Part shown: positions 11,576 to 24,100 of the stretch, in pieces
How the letters are laid out: each line of letters begins with the position of its first letter
Position numbering within the stretch: position 1 is the first letter of the stretch
From: Atrichornis clamosus
Lineage: Eukaryota; Chordata; Aves; Passeriformes; Menuridae
Length of the DNA: 64,000 nucleotides
Direction of reading: 5' to 3'
NCBI GenBank assembly: GCA_013400975.1
Contig: WBMZ01010829.1
Location: forward strand, 120,317-184,316
Made by a program: the position numbers and the translations under genes
The notes under the pieces: generated by a model
Told to the model about the DNA's origin: nothing
What the model saw: the letters and a program-made list of their open reading frames with translations, nothing else
Database searches by the model: none

Positions 11576-14500
11576 GTGTGGGTTCCTAAACCAGCCCAGT
11601 CCCTGTGCTCATCTGTGTTCGGTCTCTGGTGGTTTTTTAAAAGGTGTGTACACACAGGTGTGGGACTGAAAGACAACTGGTCACTACCTGGTGGAGCTCA
11701 GGATGGACCACTGATATTGTTTCACTCTTGTCATGTTCAAATATTTTTTGTTCCACATGCAAAATTACTTCAGAGACAAATGATTTTTAATAACTCTAGA
11801 AGCACCTGTGTCTGTTTAAAATAATTTCTTTATGCAAAGCCATTCTCAAGCACAGTGGCATGTATTATATTTTTTAAGCAGAGCATTGAAGTCAGTGGTT
11901 GTGACTGGAATTTATCTGTAAAGATATTGCAATACTTGGAGGTGTTGGGAAAGCCTTTTTAAAATTCCACTTACCGGAACTGTGGGAAAAGAATGGGATT
12001 TCCATTTGATTTTTTAAAAAATACAATTCTAGCCCTAGTTTATGAAATAAAACTGAAAAATATAAACTTGGGAGCTCTGAAAATAGGAATGAATTAAAAG
12101 AATCAAGTATATTTCCACTTTTGCTTATTTATAAACTCTTTATAAGACATCCTGTTCCAGGAAATCATTTTTGATGACTTAGCAGCAGTGACTGTTTAGA
12201 TCCAAAGAGGAGTTTTTTGCCCCAACTTTCATATTTCTTCTGGAAGACCCATGGAGGATCATGGATCTGGTAGTCAAGAGCATGCTGGGAACAGATTTCC
12301 TGGGGACAAGATGTTTATGGTGACTGAAAGTGTTGACTGAAAAGTACAGGCCTTTCATTAGCCTGTGTCCAGATCTCTGTCTCTAACTGGTAACAAACCC
12401 ACCCAGCAGCAAGGGGACAGGGAAGGGTCTGGGGCCCAAGGCAATGCCCTGATGGGTGCATGTCTCAGTTTTGAACAGCTACTCACAGATCTCTCAGAGA
12501 CAGAAAGCTAAAATCTAAGCCAGGATACAATTCTTTTGAAAAACTGTGGCCTAAATGTGAATTCTTAAATATAATCACCAGTTCCTTGCCTCTGAAGAGC
12601 TGTTTCTCTTATGCCTCACTCACAGAGAGGAGCATATCAATATACTCTTCAGAGGAGATGGATGGAGAGCTTAATTCACTTTGCAAATCTATGGAAGCAA
12701 CACTTTAGCACTTCGGCACAAACTGTCTCTGACATTGAAAATTAGTAAAGAAAAGAAGTGGTGAAAATGTCAGGAGCAGGAGGACTTCATTTTTCTCTTG
12801 TTTAAAATGTCATCTGTTATCTGCAATCAATGCAAGGAGACAACTTCCCATACCATAATGATTTACAGTATGTTTATAGGCACAGATAGAAGTAATCACA
12901 GGGTTAGGCCAGTGTCTCTTGGTGAATTCTTCAAGTGTTAGAAGTGCTTAGTTCTGCAGTTCCCTCTTCCCAGGAATGCAGGGGAGATCAGCACGGAGAG
13001 CTCTGTGATTTCTGCATCTCCATACCCAAACCACAAAATCTGCAGCCTATCTGGCTTCAGCTGTATGTAAACATTCCCCATGATCAGACGCCTATGACTT
13101 TAAAAAAAAAGTTGTCTTTGCCTCTGAAGACAAGGCAATAAATATTTTTCACTCTTTTCATATCTAAACAAATACCTATGAAAGGAAGTACATTCATAGT
13201 CTTGGTGCTAGATTTAATGTTTTAAGCTTTCCATTGTTTGGAATTTCCTGTTTAATGCCTTGGAAAAAAAAAATCTCATTACTGATTTTTGTCCTTTCCC
13301 AGTGAGAACCCATTGTCCAAATCTTTTAAATGGTGCTGAGATGAATGAGTCCAAGTTTATTCATTTCCTTTGTGTCCACCAGATTTTGGGATACTGTTGG
13401 ATACAATATCTCCTTTGCCACCAGAATTCCTGCTTAATATTCCTTAGCAACAGGACCTTGGATGTCTTGCTGGCTTTTGTAGCCATACAGCTCCACAGAC
13501 ATCACGTGCTCTTTTCCACCCGATACTCCATGTGAAGGAAGGAAGTGTTAGACTCCCGGTTTATGGATGGCAAAGTAAAATAAAAACAGCTCAGCATTTA
13601 ATACTTCTGAGAATTTTTCAGTCTGAGGCTGAGAGCACAGAGGTAGAGTAAGGAATGGGTGTCCAGGCTTTCACATCTTGGGCCAGAGCCACAGTAACTT
13701 ATTTGTCCTTCCTGTCAGTGTGTGAGTGATGGCTCTTAAAAAATAAAATGATTCCTGAATCTTGTGGCCACTCCCTGTCACATTAGCACCGTGGATTTTC
13801 AGAGGAGTTACTCATACTGTCCCCAGAGCAGCTGCTCCCAAACTCCACCTCCTACAACAGGGAAAGGCTCAGTGTTTGCCTCATGTTCAAAATTAGAGCT
13901 GGTCAAAAACTTTCAGGTTTTTAATTTTTTTTTTAAATAAAGATTCTCTATGTTCTTACATTGCTATTTCTTGCAGAAATTCAGTTCTTTTCATGAAAAA
14001 GTTAAAGAAACCTAATCTTTTCATTTTTATCCTCTGAAAGTATAGAAAACTTTCCAAACTGAAATCAGCTAAAGAGTTTTAGTACAAAACTTACACTCTT
14101 ACAGATATTCTAACCATTCTTTTTCTGAAAAGCTCCTGATCAGAGGCTGCCACCTCTTCCATAGCACCCCCAAAGCCTGGTATATTGTGGGCATTCCAGG
14201 ACATACAGCAGCTTAGAGCCCAGGTTAATTTATTCAATTAGCTTCATTTTACACACCCAATAGTTCCCCTAAAAATGAAGCATATGCTTTGGCCCTTGGC
14301 ATTTCCACAGTGCTCACTTGCCATCTCAGTATTTACCTATTCCCAGGTTGCTACTTGCTTGGAAGGTGACCTTGAACCAGCACCTTCATTTGTCCATATT
14401 TTAGCACCATTTCCTCTTTTTCTGTTTCCAGGAACTTCAGGACAAGTATTATCCTATAAAGGGACAATCTGATTTTTGTGTTTAAGAAAACTACCATAGT

Positions 14501-16135
14501 GAAGAAAAAAATTATATTCATACCATTAAGTGAAAATAGTATGAGTAATAAATAGTAAATAAGTGGCATGACCCGAGTCATAAATGGCAAGGTCCTGCCC
14601 TCTGCTTATTTTACTGCTGCATGCTGCTTTTGAACAGATTCTCAAATATCCTCTCAAAATAGAACACATAAACACAACTCACAACACTCAGCAAGTATGA
14701 GCTAATGCACTATAAAAATAAGGGTTAATTCACAACTATAGACAGCATTTCAACCCTGTATGCACAGTACTCAGCATATACTCACTTGTAAAATCTAACT
14801 TGATGCTTTATGAAAGTAGTGATCTTCCTAGAAATCCTTAGTACAGTAACGTTTTGGAAAACAACCCTCTAAGTGAGGGGATCAGTCATTTGTAACAGTA
14901 AAAGCTTCAGCATTTCAAATGGATAAACACTCTGCAGTTTGAGCTTTGTGAGTCATACTTAGCAAGGCAGATGTGTGCCGAGAATTAGCAGTCCATAATG
15001 CATGGGTTTTCCTAGTCTCTGACTAAATTACTTAAGACAGAGCAGGCAGAAAATGCAAAAGCTTGCACAGCCATGCATTTTTCTTTGTCCCGGGACACAG
15101 AGGTCACTCTGGTGACGGACAAGGCTGCAGTGAGAGACAGGAGCCATTCACACATAAGGGTGCAAACAGGGATCCGAAGGCTCCCTGCCTGACACAGGGA
15201 CAAGGATGAGGCCCTGGGGCAGCTTAGAAATTGACTGAACACGGAGCCTGCAAACCACTGCTTCTGTGAACCCTATTCAGGTACAGAGCTTCTTTGAAGT
15301 CAACAGCTGATATGAAAGAAATTAAATTAATGGGATTACTCACCTGAGTAAAAGCCATATTCACCTGAAGGAGAGAAATAGAGCTCTGCACACAGCAGAG
15401 GGACATCCTTTTACTCCATACAATCATTCCTGACTCTTTCGAAACCAGGCTTCACATTTTGCTTTACCTCTTTGTCACCTTCATTTCATCCTTGATCCTG
15501 AACTTTCCTCAGCTCCTATTTTTCCTGTGTCTATTAATCTGCTTCAGACACTCCCTGTGACTGTCACCTTTGTTTAAATTCTCATGTATATCACTCTCCT
15601 CTCACCTTGACTGCTGCTCTTCCTTTTTCTACAACATCCACAAACTCCAGCACACAGCATTTGTGAAATAATGCTGCCTGACTTCTAGGATATTCAGGAA
15701 GCTCAGCTCATCCTATTCTCAAATAATTCCACATACCTCTGTATCAATTTCAAATTGCCTGTCCCACGGCACACCTATTGCCCAGTTTAGATTTTTCATT
15801 CCATTGTTGTGACCCATTTCCTTCCTCAATACATTTTTTTAAATGAAAGTCACTATTGTTTAGAAAATTCAGTTTCACCCAGAATAGCTTTTCTGTCTAT
15901 TGCTCCCTCATTGAATTTTGGAGCCAAACTCATATCTCCTGTACTGTTTCTTTTGAAGTCAGTGGGACTGTGTCCATGTGCTACTATTTTGGCCCATGGG
16001 ATCACATCTGGCTTTCTTAAATGGCAGAAAAAGGAAAAACATATTTTATACCCTTGATTTCTCTTTCTGAAATTCTGTATTTATTCTGTATTTATTTTGT
16101 AAAAGTCTATTACATATGATGACTTACTCTATCAG
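11576..16135. other. Non-coding sequence, nothing recognised
   Basis: No exon or RNA gene was recognised. Open frames of 60-91 codons (for example 13,260-13,535 and 14,351-14,590) are unremarkable at this base composition. A short TGAAGTCAGTGGGA word at 15,953-15,966 belongs to a recurring ancient-repeat theme described in the findings. Confidence 0.5.
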
Positions 16136-16161
16136 GTGCTTTATAAAAGTGCTTTATAAAA
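16136..16161 (+). repeat. 13-bp tandem duplication
   Basis: GTGCTTTATAAAA occurs twice without a gap, at 16,136-16,148 and 16,149-16,161. A second small direct repeat, TTCTGTATTTA, lies just upstream near 16,071-16,100. Confidence 0.8.
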
Positions 16162-16324
16162 ATATATATGAAATCAAATTGCCCTGTATCTCTGCTACTG
16201 TAAATCCCTGTGCTATCTTTGATTATATGGTACGTCTTAATCATGGAATCACAGATGAATACTAAATATTTGTACATGTAAGCCCTAAGGAATGCTAAAA
16301 TTCTTTTTTTCTTTCTTTTCAACC

Positions 16325-16580
16325 AGGCATGCTATTAATTAATGCATAGCAAAATGATTAAAAGCATTTTTCAAATAATGAACAATACAGAGACAGAGGA
16401 GTTAATTGATTGATTGGTGTATGAGCAGGGTCCTAATGGATTAGCATTTGCATATTAACATAGATCCAATCTCTCTCTCTTAATGAGCTGCTTGCCGCAT
16501 TTTGTCTTCTTTTAAGCAGCAGTGAGCATGATAAAACAAACCCACTGGATTGCTCTCTCTCAAGGGACCAAAAGACAAAC
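16325..16580. promoter_or_regulatory. Candidate conserved enhancer with octamer and homeodomain sites
   Basis: Transcription-factor words are dense here. ATTAATTAATGCAT lies at 16,334-16,347, GTTAATTGATTGATTGG at 16,401-16,417, and a perfect POU octamer ATTTGCAT at 16,446-16,453 embedded in ATTAGC...ATTAAC. TTAATGAGCTG follows near 16,480. The stretch lacks open frames and simple repeats. Such clusters of TAAT cores with an octamer are typical of deeply conserved developmental enhancers. Conservation itself cannot be seen from one sequence. Confidence 0.35.
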
Positions 16581-18689
16581 TTTAAAACAGGCCATTCTCC
16601 AGCACTGATTTATAGAAACCCTCTGCACATCCATACAGTAGGTATGTAGGGACAGTCACTCTTTATCTCAAGTTTCTTGTGAAAGCAGCCATTCTGAAAA
16701 TCATGAAAATTTACAACTACTGTTTATGAGATGCTCATAACATAATTTTCCCCATGATGATCTGGCATTTGCCACTGCTGGTTTTGCTGTACAAGAAGAT
16801 GGAGTGGGATGTCAACTGACCAGCTCATTCCATCTGTGGTCTTTCCATTGCCATTGGCAGCTGGACTGTGCACATCCATCTGATCCAGCAGTTCACAAGG
16901 ACAGCATCTGAATCATTTCAGGTAGGTAGATGGTAATTTTTAGTCACTGGACTCACTGAGAAGGATTTCAAACTTTCCAGCATCTCCAGTACTCAAGGAC
17001 TACATATAGGATGTGTAATGAAGATAAAAAGGGTGAATGCAACTCCCACCAGAAGCATGAAAACAATAATGTGGCAAATCCATTGTCTTGTTTATTCAAG
17101 TATAACTATAAAGAAAAAAAGCAAGCTGACTTGGTGCTATGCAAACCCTAAGTACTGCTGTCACCAGGTAAATCTGTGTGACTTTGGGAGCAATATTGTG
17201 CAACATAGCAGGAACAGAGATCTCCTTGACACCATCCATACTTACCAGTGTGTCAATATCTGTGACCGTGAGTTGTAGACAAGTTATCTGGCAATCTTCT
17301 GGGGCCCAAGTTCACATCACAACATGGAACTGCACAGCACCATGTAAGAAAATACCTGAAGGCAGCTCAGGGTTCTGTAATACACCTCTGGTTTGGGCCC
17401 TGTAGACATGCCCTTTGAGTTCCTGGCCCACAGCCTTGATTAGAGTCAATTGGCATAGCTGTGCTACAGTCATTTCCCTGTTTACATAGGGTGAGGATCT
17501 GGTGCATTATGTATTTTGGCCATGGAGCACAGCTCTGCCTTCTGCTCAGCTGGCTGGCTGTGAAGACAGCAGTCACTGGGTTTTGAACTTGGCATTCAGG
17601 GTCGAGCTGGGTGACACTGCAGAGCTTCCACACTCAGGCAAGTTTCCAAAGTTTCCAGGAAACCCGTGTGACCTCCTGCTACCTGATTTTCCCTGGTTGT
17701 TTCACTTAGCTCTGATGGCTGCTGGGATCAACATTTACTGTGGGTGCTCAGCAAGGCTCAACCAGGCCCTAGGGCAGCTGGTGCACCAGCAGTGAAGGGG
17801 GACACCAGTACCCAGGGGCTGGAGGCAGCGAGGAGCCAGCAGCTCAGATGGGATGTACCAGCAGCTCAGATTCTTCAGGGAGGGTGGCCATACAATGAAC
17901 CAGAGGCAGATTTTGGATGTCTGTATTCAGGCACAAAGAGACTCTGCTGCTGTTTTGATTGACATGGTTCATAAGATGAAGGGTATTTCCATCAGGGGAA
18001 TACAGTTTAAAGCAACCTTTATAAAATAGACTCATTTATAGATCCCATACTGAATGGTTTTAAGTCCCTATTTGAGTAACTAAGATAATTAATCCATTTA
18101 TGGAGGTTTTTTTACTCAAACAGTTTGTCTCAAATGGGTAGTCTTAAGTTAATTGTAATCTTATTCATATTAGTTTAACATGTAATGTGGGACTGATCCT
18201 TTCATTCATTGTACAAATGCTTTTTTAGACTACATCCTCCTGGCTAATAATTTCAATTCTGAAAGAAATATAAAAAAACCCTCTAATTATTATTCTAATT
18301 TTGTTTATACTATAAATTATTATTACAGGTTGTGTGTTCATGATTAATGAAGACCATCATGACATTCTGGAAATCAGTGCTGAAGCATTTTTTTACTGTA
18401 GTAGTGTCTGGTGGTATCTGTCACATTTTTCATAGAAAAAATATTCCAGGCATGTATAGCATTCTATCTATCACCTGTCTATCTGGGCATGATGAATGCA
18501 GCAAAAAAACCCAAAAAGCATTGACACTGATATGAGTTTTCCATTGACTTCTATCAAACAAGAAATAGACCCAGTGCAGGGGCCTGGCCAAGGTTTCTTC
18601 TTGTAGTAATTATTTTAAGCCTTTTTCCCCACAAGATTATTTTAATATGGAAAGAAACATAAACAGACCTGATCTCACTGAAATGGTTC
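16581..18689. other. Non-coding sequence, nothing recognised
   Basis: Several overlapping frames at 17,367-17,962 sit in a mildly GC-richer patch. None resembles a known protein or has convincing splice borders. Confidence 0.5.
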
Positions 18690-18722
18690 ATATATCCAAT
18701 ACAAAAAATATCCAATATAAAA
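18690..18722 (+). repeat. Short imperfect direct repeat
   Basis: ATATCCAATACAAAA is followed at once by ATATCCAATATAAAA, two imperfect copies of about 16 bp. Confidence 0.6.
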
Positions 18723-19344
18723 ACTAAAAACAAAAGCAGGAAACCTGTCATCTACAACCTTATTTGCTTTCATTTTCTAATCTGCCTAAGGAGCTGCTCA
18801 AACAATTGGGACGTTTAAGATTTTGATAAAATCTTGTTTTCCAGGATTCTGCAGAACTGAAAAAAGCATAAGTGTGGTCAGTATTTCTATACTTTTCTAT
18901 TCCTCTCTCTCTCTTTGTGTTTGACCAGCTTTAATACAAAATATTTCTGACTGTGAAGTTAGCCAGAAAAACGAGAATAGGAAATACTACTCCAGCTTGG
19001 TTTGCTAAGGGGTTAAGAAGGGTGGTGGATAAATTCCCACAGAATGTGATGTATCTGTGATCCTGCCACTTCACAGCCCCTTTCCTCTCCCCAGCCTCCC
19101 CCATGCCTGTACTGCATCTGTGCATAATCAGGGAGAACAGAAACCTTTCTTTTACTCTGTCTTATCTCAATATCCTTTGTTCATGCCAAGCAGCAGCTCA
19201 GGAATGCCAGTTGCTTTGCTCTACCTCTGTCTCACAAAGGATGTGTTTTTCAGTTCCAAGGGGAGAAACCTATCATTTCCAAACAATTGAGAAGATTTGT
19301 ATCTGAACATAAATAAACAAAAGCTGTCCCTAGAGATCATGGAA

Positions 19345-19690
19345 AATGTTTTTCTCTAGAGAAGCAGCTCCTGTACATGCCCCAAGTCCCTGGGGCCTTT
19401 CTGTGGCTCCTGTAGTGGTCCACCCTGCAGCCAGTGTTAGACAGAGGGAAGGCACCTCTTGGGCTGAAGGGAGGGACTGCAGGGTACCAAGGGCTACTGC
19501 TCCTCCCGGGGCACCTGAGCCAGAGAATGAGAGGCAGGAAAGACAGACCCCTGAGCAATGGGAACTCCAGGATGTTGCCCATCCTCCCCAGCCTGTCCCA
19601 AAGGAGCTTGGCATGAGGGGAGGAAGGGAGGGCAGCCAGAGGAGTAGACACATTTGGGTTTGGAGCTGGTGGACAGAGCATCCATGAAGA
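19345..19690. other. GC-rich patch open in several frames on both strands
   Basis: This stretch of about 345 bp is clearly GC-richer than its neighbours and has long open frames on both strands (113 codons plus at 19,346-19,687; 114 and 107 codons minus across the same bases). Overlapping openness on both strands points to low stop-codon frequency rather than coding. There are few CpGs, so it is not a CpG island. No repeat family was recognised. It could be an old exon or a processed relic, but nothing identifies one. Confidence 0.3.
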
Positions 19691-19989
19691 GAAGGAGAGG
19701 TGTGCAGACTGATGAAGCTAACTGTTCAACTTCAAAAAGGTAAACAGCAAAGTATATTTGAAGTCCAGTCTAAGAACTTCATCCTTACACAGATGTCTGA
19801 TAATACCCTCTCCCACCCTTAAACCTTTCCTCCAGTCAACTTTAACTCTCCCTGTCTTTATTTTCAACTCACAACCTAATTCTTTGCCTTTCTACTTGAC
19901 AAATCTTGTTTCTCATAGTGCCCTTTCCCTCCTGTCAGAACTTTTTCTTCTGCAAAGAGGACCAAAAACCTGCCGTGGTCCTCTGCCCT
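19691..19989. other. Non-coding pyrimidine-leaning sequence
   Basis: The plus frame at 19,758-20,177 (139 codons) is serine-, leucine- and proline-rich because the DNA is C/T-rich. It then runs into a CR1 fragment, so it is not considered a gene. Confidence 0.5.
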
Positions 19990-20095
19990 CAGAATTCAGA
20001 GGATATATAAAGTTAGAAGGGCCCCATAAATGTCATCAAGTTCAACTCCCTGGTCCTCACAGGACAATTGTTTCTATCTCTGCTCCCCATGGAGG
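19990..20095 (-). mobile_element. Older CR1 3' fragment, minus orientation
   Basis: AAAGTTAGAAGGGCCCCATA, CATCAAGTTCAACTCCCTGG and CCTCACAGGACAATTG follow the antisense of a CR1 3' end ('ttggaagggacccacaaggatcatcgagtccaactcc' in consensus form, split here to show only landmarks). It is shorter and more decayed than the copy that starts about 90 bp downstream, so these are probably two separate insertions. Confidence 0.65.
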
Positions 20096-20187
20096 TTTAA
20101 ATGATGCTATTCCACTTTGTGTGACCTGCAAGACTCAAGAAGGGCTATGTGTTTTTGGTGTGATTCCTCTCCAGTGACAATTGCATT

Positions 20188-20601
20188 TCATAGAATCAAA
20201 GAATCATAGAATCACAGAATATGCTCAGTTGGAAGGAACCCATAAGGATCACCCAGTCCAACTCCCGGTCATACACAGGACACCCCAAGACTCACACTCT
20301 GTGGCTGAGAGCATTGTCAAAACACTGCTTGAACTTTGTCAGGCTTGGTGCTGTGACCACTTGCCTGGGGAGCCTGTTCCAGTGCCCAACCACCCTCTGA
20401 ATGAAGAACTTTTTCCTCATATCCAACCTAAACCTACCCCGACACAGCTTCAGGCTGTTTCCTTGACTCCTGTCACTGGTCCAAGAGTGAAGAGATCAGT
20501 ACCTGCCCCACTACTTTCCCTTGTGAGGATGTTAAAGATGCAATGAAGTCTCCCCTCAGTCTCCTCCAGGTCGAACAAGCCAAGTGTCCTCAGTTCCCAT
20601 T
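20188..20601 (-). mobile_element. CR1 LINE, 3' end with octamer tail, minus orientation
   Basis: It begins on the plus strand with repeated ATAGAATC-type words (CATAGAATC, GAATCATAGAATCACAGAA), the antisense of the short terminal repeats that end avian CR1 elements. Then follow GTTGGAAGGAACCCATAAGG, CACCCAGTCCAACTCC, GAGCCTGTTCCAGTGCCC, CTTTTTCCTCATATCCAACC and TGAAGTCTCCCCTCAGTCTC, all in the expected CR1 order read backwards. It fades near AAGTGTCCTCAGTTCCC. It is 5'-truncated at about 410 bp and non-coding. The 121-codon plus frame at 20,181-20,546 is an antisense shadow of this repeat. Confidence 0.92.
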
Positions 20602-22039
20602 TCTGTTGCATTCTGTATCTAAAAAAATCCAGAGCGACAAACTACGTAGGCATGAATAAGCAAAGTTTTACTGAATTAAATTTTATATTCACTCTGAGGC
20701 AGTCTAGGCCAGAAGGTACTAAACACTTGGGGAACCTCTGTCAAGCAAATTTAATGCAAATGTAGGAGTTTATATCCTATCCTCTAATTAGAAACCTAAT
20801 TACATCTATAGGCCATGGGTCACAATTTGTGTAATTTCTTTTCACTGTGAAGCATCCAGGACATTTGCAACAGATAGTGGGTCTGAACCTTTCTGGCATA
20901 TTCACTGAGAAGAAGGCAGGGCCATAAACAATATAACCAGGCAATATCCAATAGCATCATTGCAGATGGGAAATAGGAATTATTAAATAGGTCTCAGGAA
21001 AGGGTGACACAATTTTCAATAATTTTTTCTTGCAGGGATGTTCATAGCTGGTGTAACTGCAGTGATTTCTGCAGTGGTACACTCACTGAAATGACCTGGA
21101 AATGTATCCTTCCAGTCTGATGGCATTCACTTTTCAGGGGATATTTTGCTGTCCTTTTATGTACCTCATTAGAGCCTATTTTTTCTGACTTGTATCCTCC
21201 ATGTCAGAGCATTATTGTACCATCAGTTCCTGAGACTGATGCTCATCATCTCAAAATGCTCATCATTTCAAAACTCTGCTTCTTTGTGAGAAGCAAACTG
21301 AATAGCCAGCAACAAGATCAAACTTGATAAGAGAAGCTGGCCTTTTGCGCCTCTCCTGGTGGTTATATTCTGATAGGTAATATGTCAGGAATAATTAGAC
21401 AGTTTGGTTTATTTCACATCAGCTTTTTTTTCCCCAATAAAATACAAAAGAAAGGAGTCTGTAAGAAAGAGACATTTCAGACAGAACCATTTCACCAAGA
21501 TATATGAGGCAGAGAGGTCTCTTATAATGCCAAAAGCAGTTTTAAATGTAAACATTGTTTACATTTGAATGTGAATGCTCAAAAATTGAAATATAAGAAA
21601 GGTGTGATTTGGCTCCTGTGGAACTCCTGGGCTTTCTGTGACTGGCATTTCTCCCTGGGGTAATTTATAAACTAATATTCCCTGTTGCGAGAACATTGGC
21701 AGACTTGCAGAGAGAATAGCTCCAATTTTCACTCTAACATGTCTGGCTCACACCCAGAAATTGCAGAAAGAATTTGCCACAAAAGTGAGAAAAAAGGGGA
21801 ATTCTTATACATACAGTATTAATGACACTATTACAAAAATTAAAAGGCACAATTTGAGCAAATGCACAGAAAAATAAAGATGCAGAATATGGATTAGGGA
21901 GGTAGAATTTTCTTGATTATAAGCAAATATAATTTATAAATTGTACAAAAATTATAAAGAAAGTGACATAAATGAGAAGAACACCTTGCTAACCTACAAC
22001 ACTGTGGACACTGGAAGCTCTGCAGATTCCCTTTAAGTG
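20602..22039. other. Non-coding sequence, nothing recognised
   Basis: AT-rich and stop-dense. No repeat family or exon was recognised. Confidence 0.5.
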
Positions 22040-22515
22040 CTGGAATTTTTGATCTAGGTCAAAGGTTTCACGAGCGGCATGAATCAACAGATGTAGTAGG
22101 TTTGAAGATGTACACTGAACCTCTTTGGAACCTCTTAAAATAGAGCGACTGCTGAAACAAGATACAGTAGCGTTCCCGGCTGCCTAGACACCGTTCTATT
22201 TTAATCAGTGTCATGGATGCTTTGGGGCATATCAAAAATAAATGGCAGTAAGTAGGTAGGAAGCCAAGCGTCTGTGACTTCCAGCAGAATTACAATGCAA
22301 ATAAACTCCAGCGAAGTCTTTCACAATCTCTCCAGGGTTATCTCTACACCATTGTTTCCAGTCAACAATTTATAAACTTGGATTTGCTGATTATCCTTGT
22401 CTGGACAATAGACTCCAGCTGCTAATGCTTTATATAATGTCAGACTTTGACAAGTGATTAACAGACTAAACTAACTAATTTCACCTTTACGAAGGTACTG
22501 CAGTAAGTGTCCTTT
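22040..22515. promoter_or_regulatory. Candidate conserved enhancer
   Basis: The stretch is free of simple sequence and repeats and carries several binding-site words: a reverse octamer ATGCAAAT at 22,295-22,302, TGATTATCC near 22,387, AACAATAG- and ACAATTTATAA-type SOX/HOX words, CTAATTTCACC near 22,476, and TAGCGTTCCCGG near 22,168. The mixed, non-repetitive composition resembles conserved non-coding elements in introns of developmental genes. This is an inference from texture only. Confidence 0.28.
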
Positions 22516-23908
22516 AAAAGCTTTGGTTTTCTTCTATCGGTTTTTATCTCTGTGCAGTTTCACTGACTTCAAAGAAGATGAATACCATTTATTCTGGTAT
22601 ATGTGAGCAAAGAAAATTAGGACCTGGGGATTTAAAACACAGGCAAAAAGAGCCTTCAAAAATCCTGAGCAAGTTTAGCTTCAAAATAAATACTCATGAA
22701 TGAGGGGAAACATTATAATTTATCAGGCATTGTTCCCGTTCTTCTGCCCTTCTACACTTTTCCCATTGCCTTACCCAATTTTTTTCAAAAATAAAAGAAT
22801 ATTTCAAAAAACACAAATACATGTAGCCATTTATATTCAAAGACTAGATTTGTTTGTCAAATTGTATAAAAAATTAGCTTTTTCCCATTATTTTAACTCT
22901 GGAAAATATATATTTTTTTAACTCTCATATTGTCTATATAATGGACAATTGATAAATAATTTATACTTTATTACACCAGCCACATGAAACTCTTAGAGCA
23001 TGTTTAAGCTCATGTGAAGGATATTTTGTACAAGAAGAAAGCACTAAGCATATCAGAGAAAATCCTTAGATAAGAGTGAAATGCAATAAGAACATTCGAA
23101 CACCCTTGCATGTTCCCATTGACATTGATTTGTTTTTATTCAGGAGATTGTGCATTGGTGACACCCTAGAGGAGAGCTAAGCATGGGGACACAACTTCTG
23201 TGTGGAAGGTTTTGTTTCCACCTATGTACATGAAAGGCATTTTATGAGAAGAAAGTTGCTGCAGTCACAGCCTAGGAAAGCAAACTTACTAATTAACTGC
23301 AGGCTGCACCACTTGCACTTAGCTACGTGCCCAGGCTGACAACACCGCCTTCAGTGCTGGTTTGCAAACAAATTTAAATATTCAGTGCACAGCTTCTGGG
23401 AAAAAGGCCATCTTTCTTCATGCTGTAGCTTTGGGATGTAACATTTATTAGTGACTTATGCTTATTTCCACTGGCTTTGTGATGCCACGAGAGTTAGCAG
23501 CAGGCTGAATCCTCTAGGTGTATATACCCAGTAGGAATGGGGAAGGGAAGGAACCACCATGAGGGATGGAGCAGAGGAAGGAATGTGGAGATGCCTGTGC
23601 AATGTTGGTTGGCAGCATGGCTGTCTGGAAAAACAAAATCTCCTTTGTGGCAAACACAGAGGTTTAAAATCTGTTTACACTCTGTGTCAGAATGAAAATG
23701 ATTTCTATTTAAAAAGTTCACCAAAAGTGAGTAAAAGGAAAGATTATCCCCACCAGGTAACCAATAACCAGCCTCAACACCTTTTCATCTTCTACACGTC
23801 TCCATCACTTGGCTGTTCCTTTTCTGCCAGGCTCAAAACCTTGATTCTCCTCTGAGTGAACTCCCCTTCCCTGTCCTTTTTTACTACCTTCCTGGATAAA
23901 TGATGCCC
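22516..23908. other. Non-coding sequence, nothing recognised
   Basis: No exon or repeat family was recognised. Overlapping frames on both strands at 23,462-23,855 look like chance frames. Confidence 0.5.
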
Positions 23909-24100
23909 TTTTTTTTTTTTTTTTTTTTTTTTTGTTTGTTGGTCCCTGAGCCTGAGGAATAGCTGAACTTAATTTGAGAGGGAAATGTTGAAAGCTTTTG
24001 TTGGACTGTCTTCTGTGAACTCTTAGAGATGACTGGTGGTAGTTTCAAGCTGGAACAAGGCTTCGTGAACAAAAGTCTACTTCTTCAGGCAAATAAATGT
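23909..24100 (-). mobile_element. Retroposon-like relic with A25 tail (minus strand)
   Basis: A run of 25 T lies at 23,909-23,933. Read on the minus strand this is a poly(A) tail after about 165 bp of sequence. The body contains CCTGAAGAAGTAGAC, TTCACGAAGCC, GAAACTACCACCAGTCATC and AGAGTTCACAGAAGACAG. The order 'ctgaagaagt ... cacgaa(a)gc' recalls a short repeat that is common in turtle, crocodile and bird genomes. I cannot name the family. A plain A-tract beside unique DNA is the alternative. Confidence 0.4.

Noticed and set aside
20181..20546. 121-codon plus frame
   Set aside because: It is the antisense of a CR1 copy.
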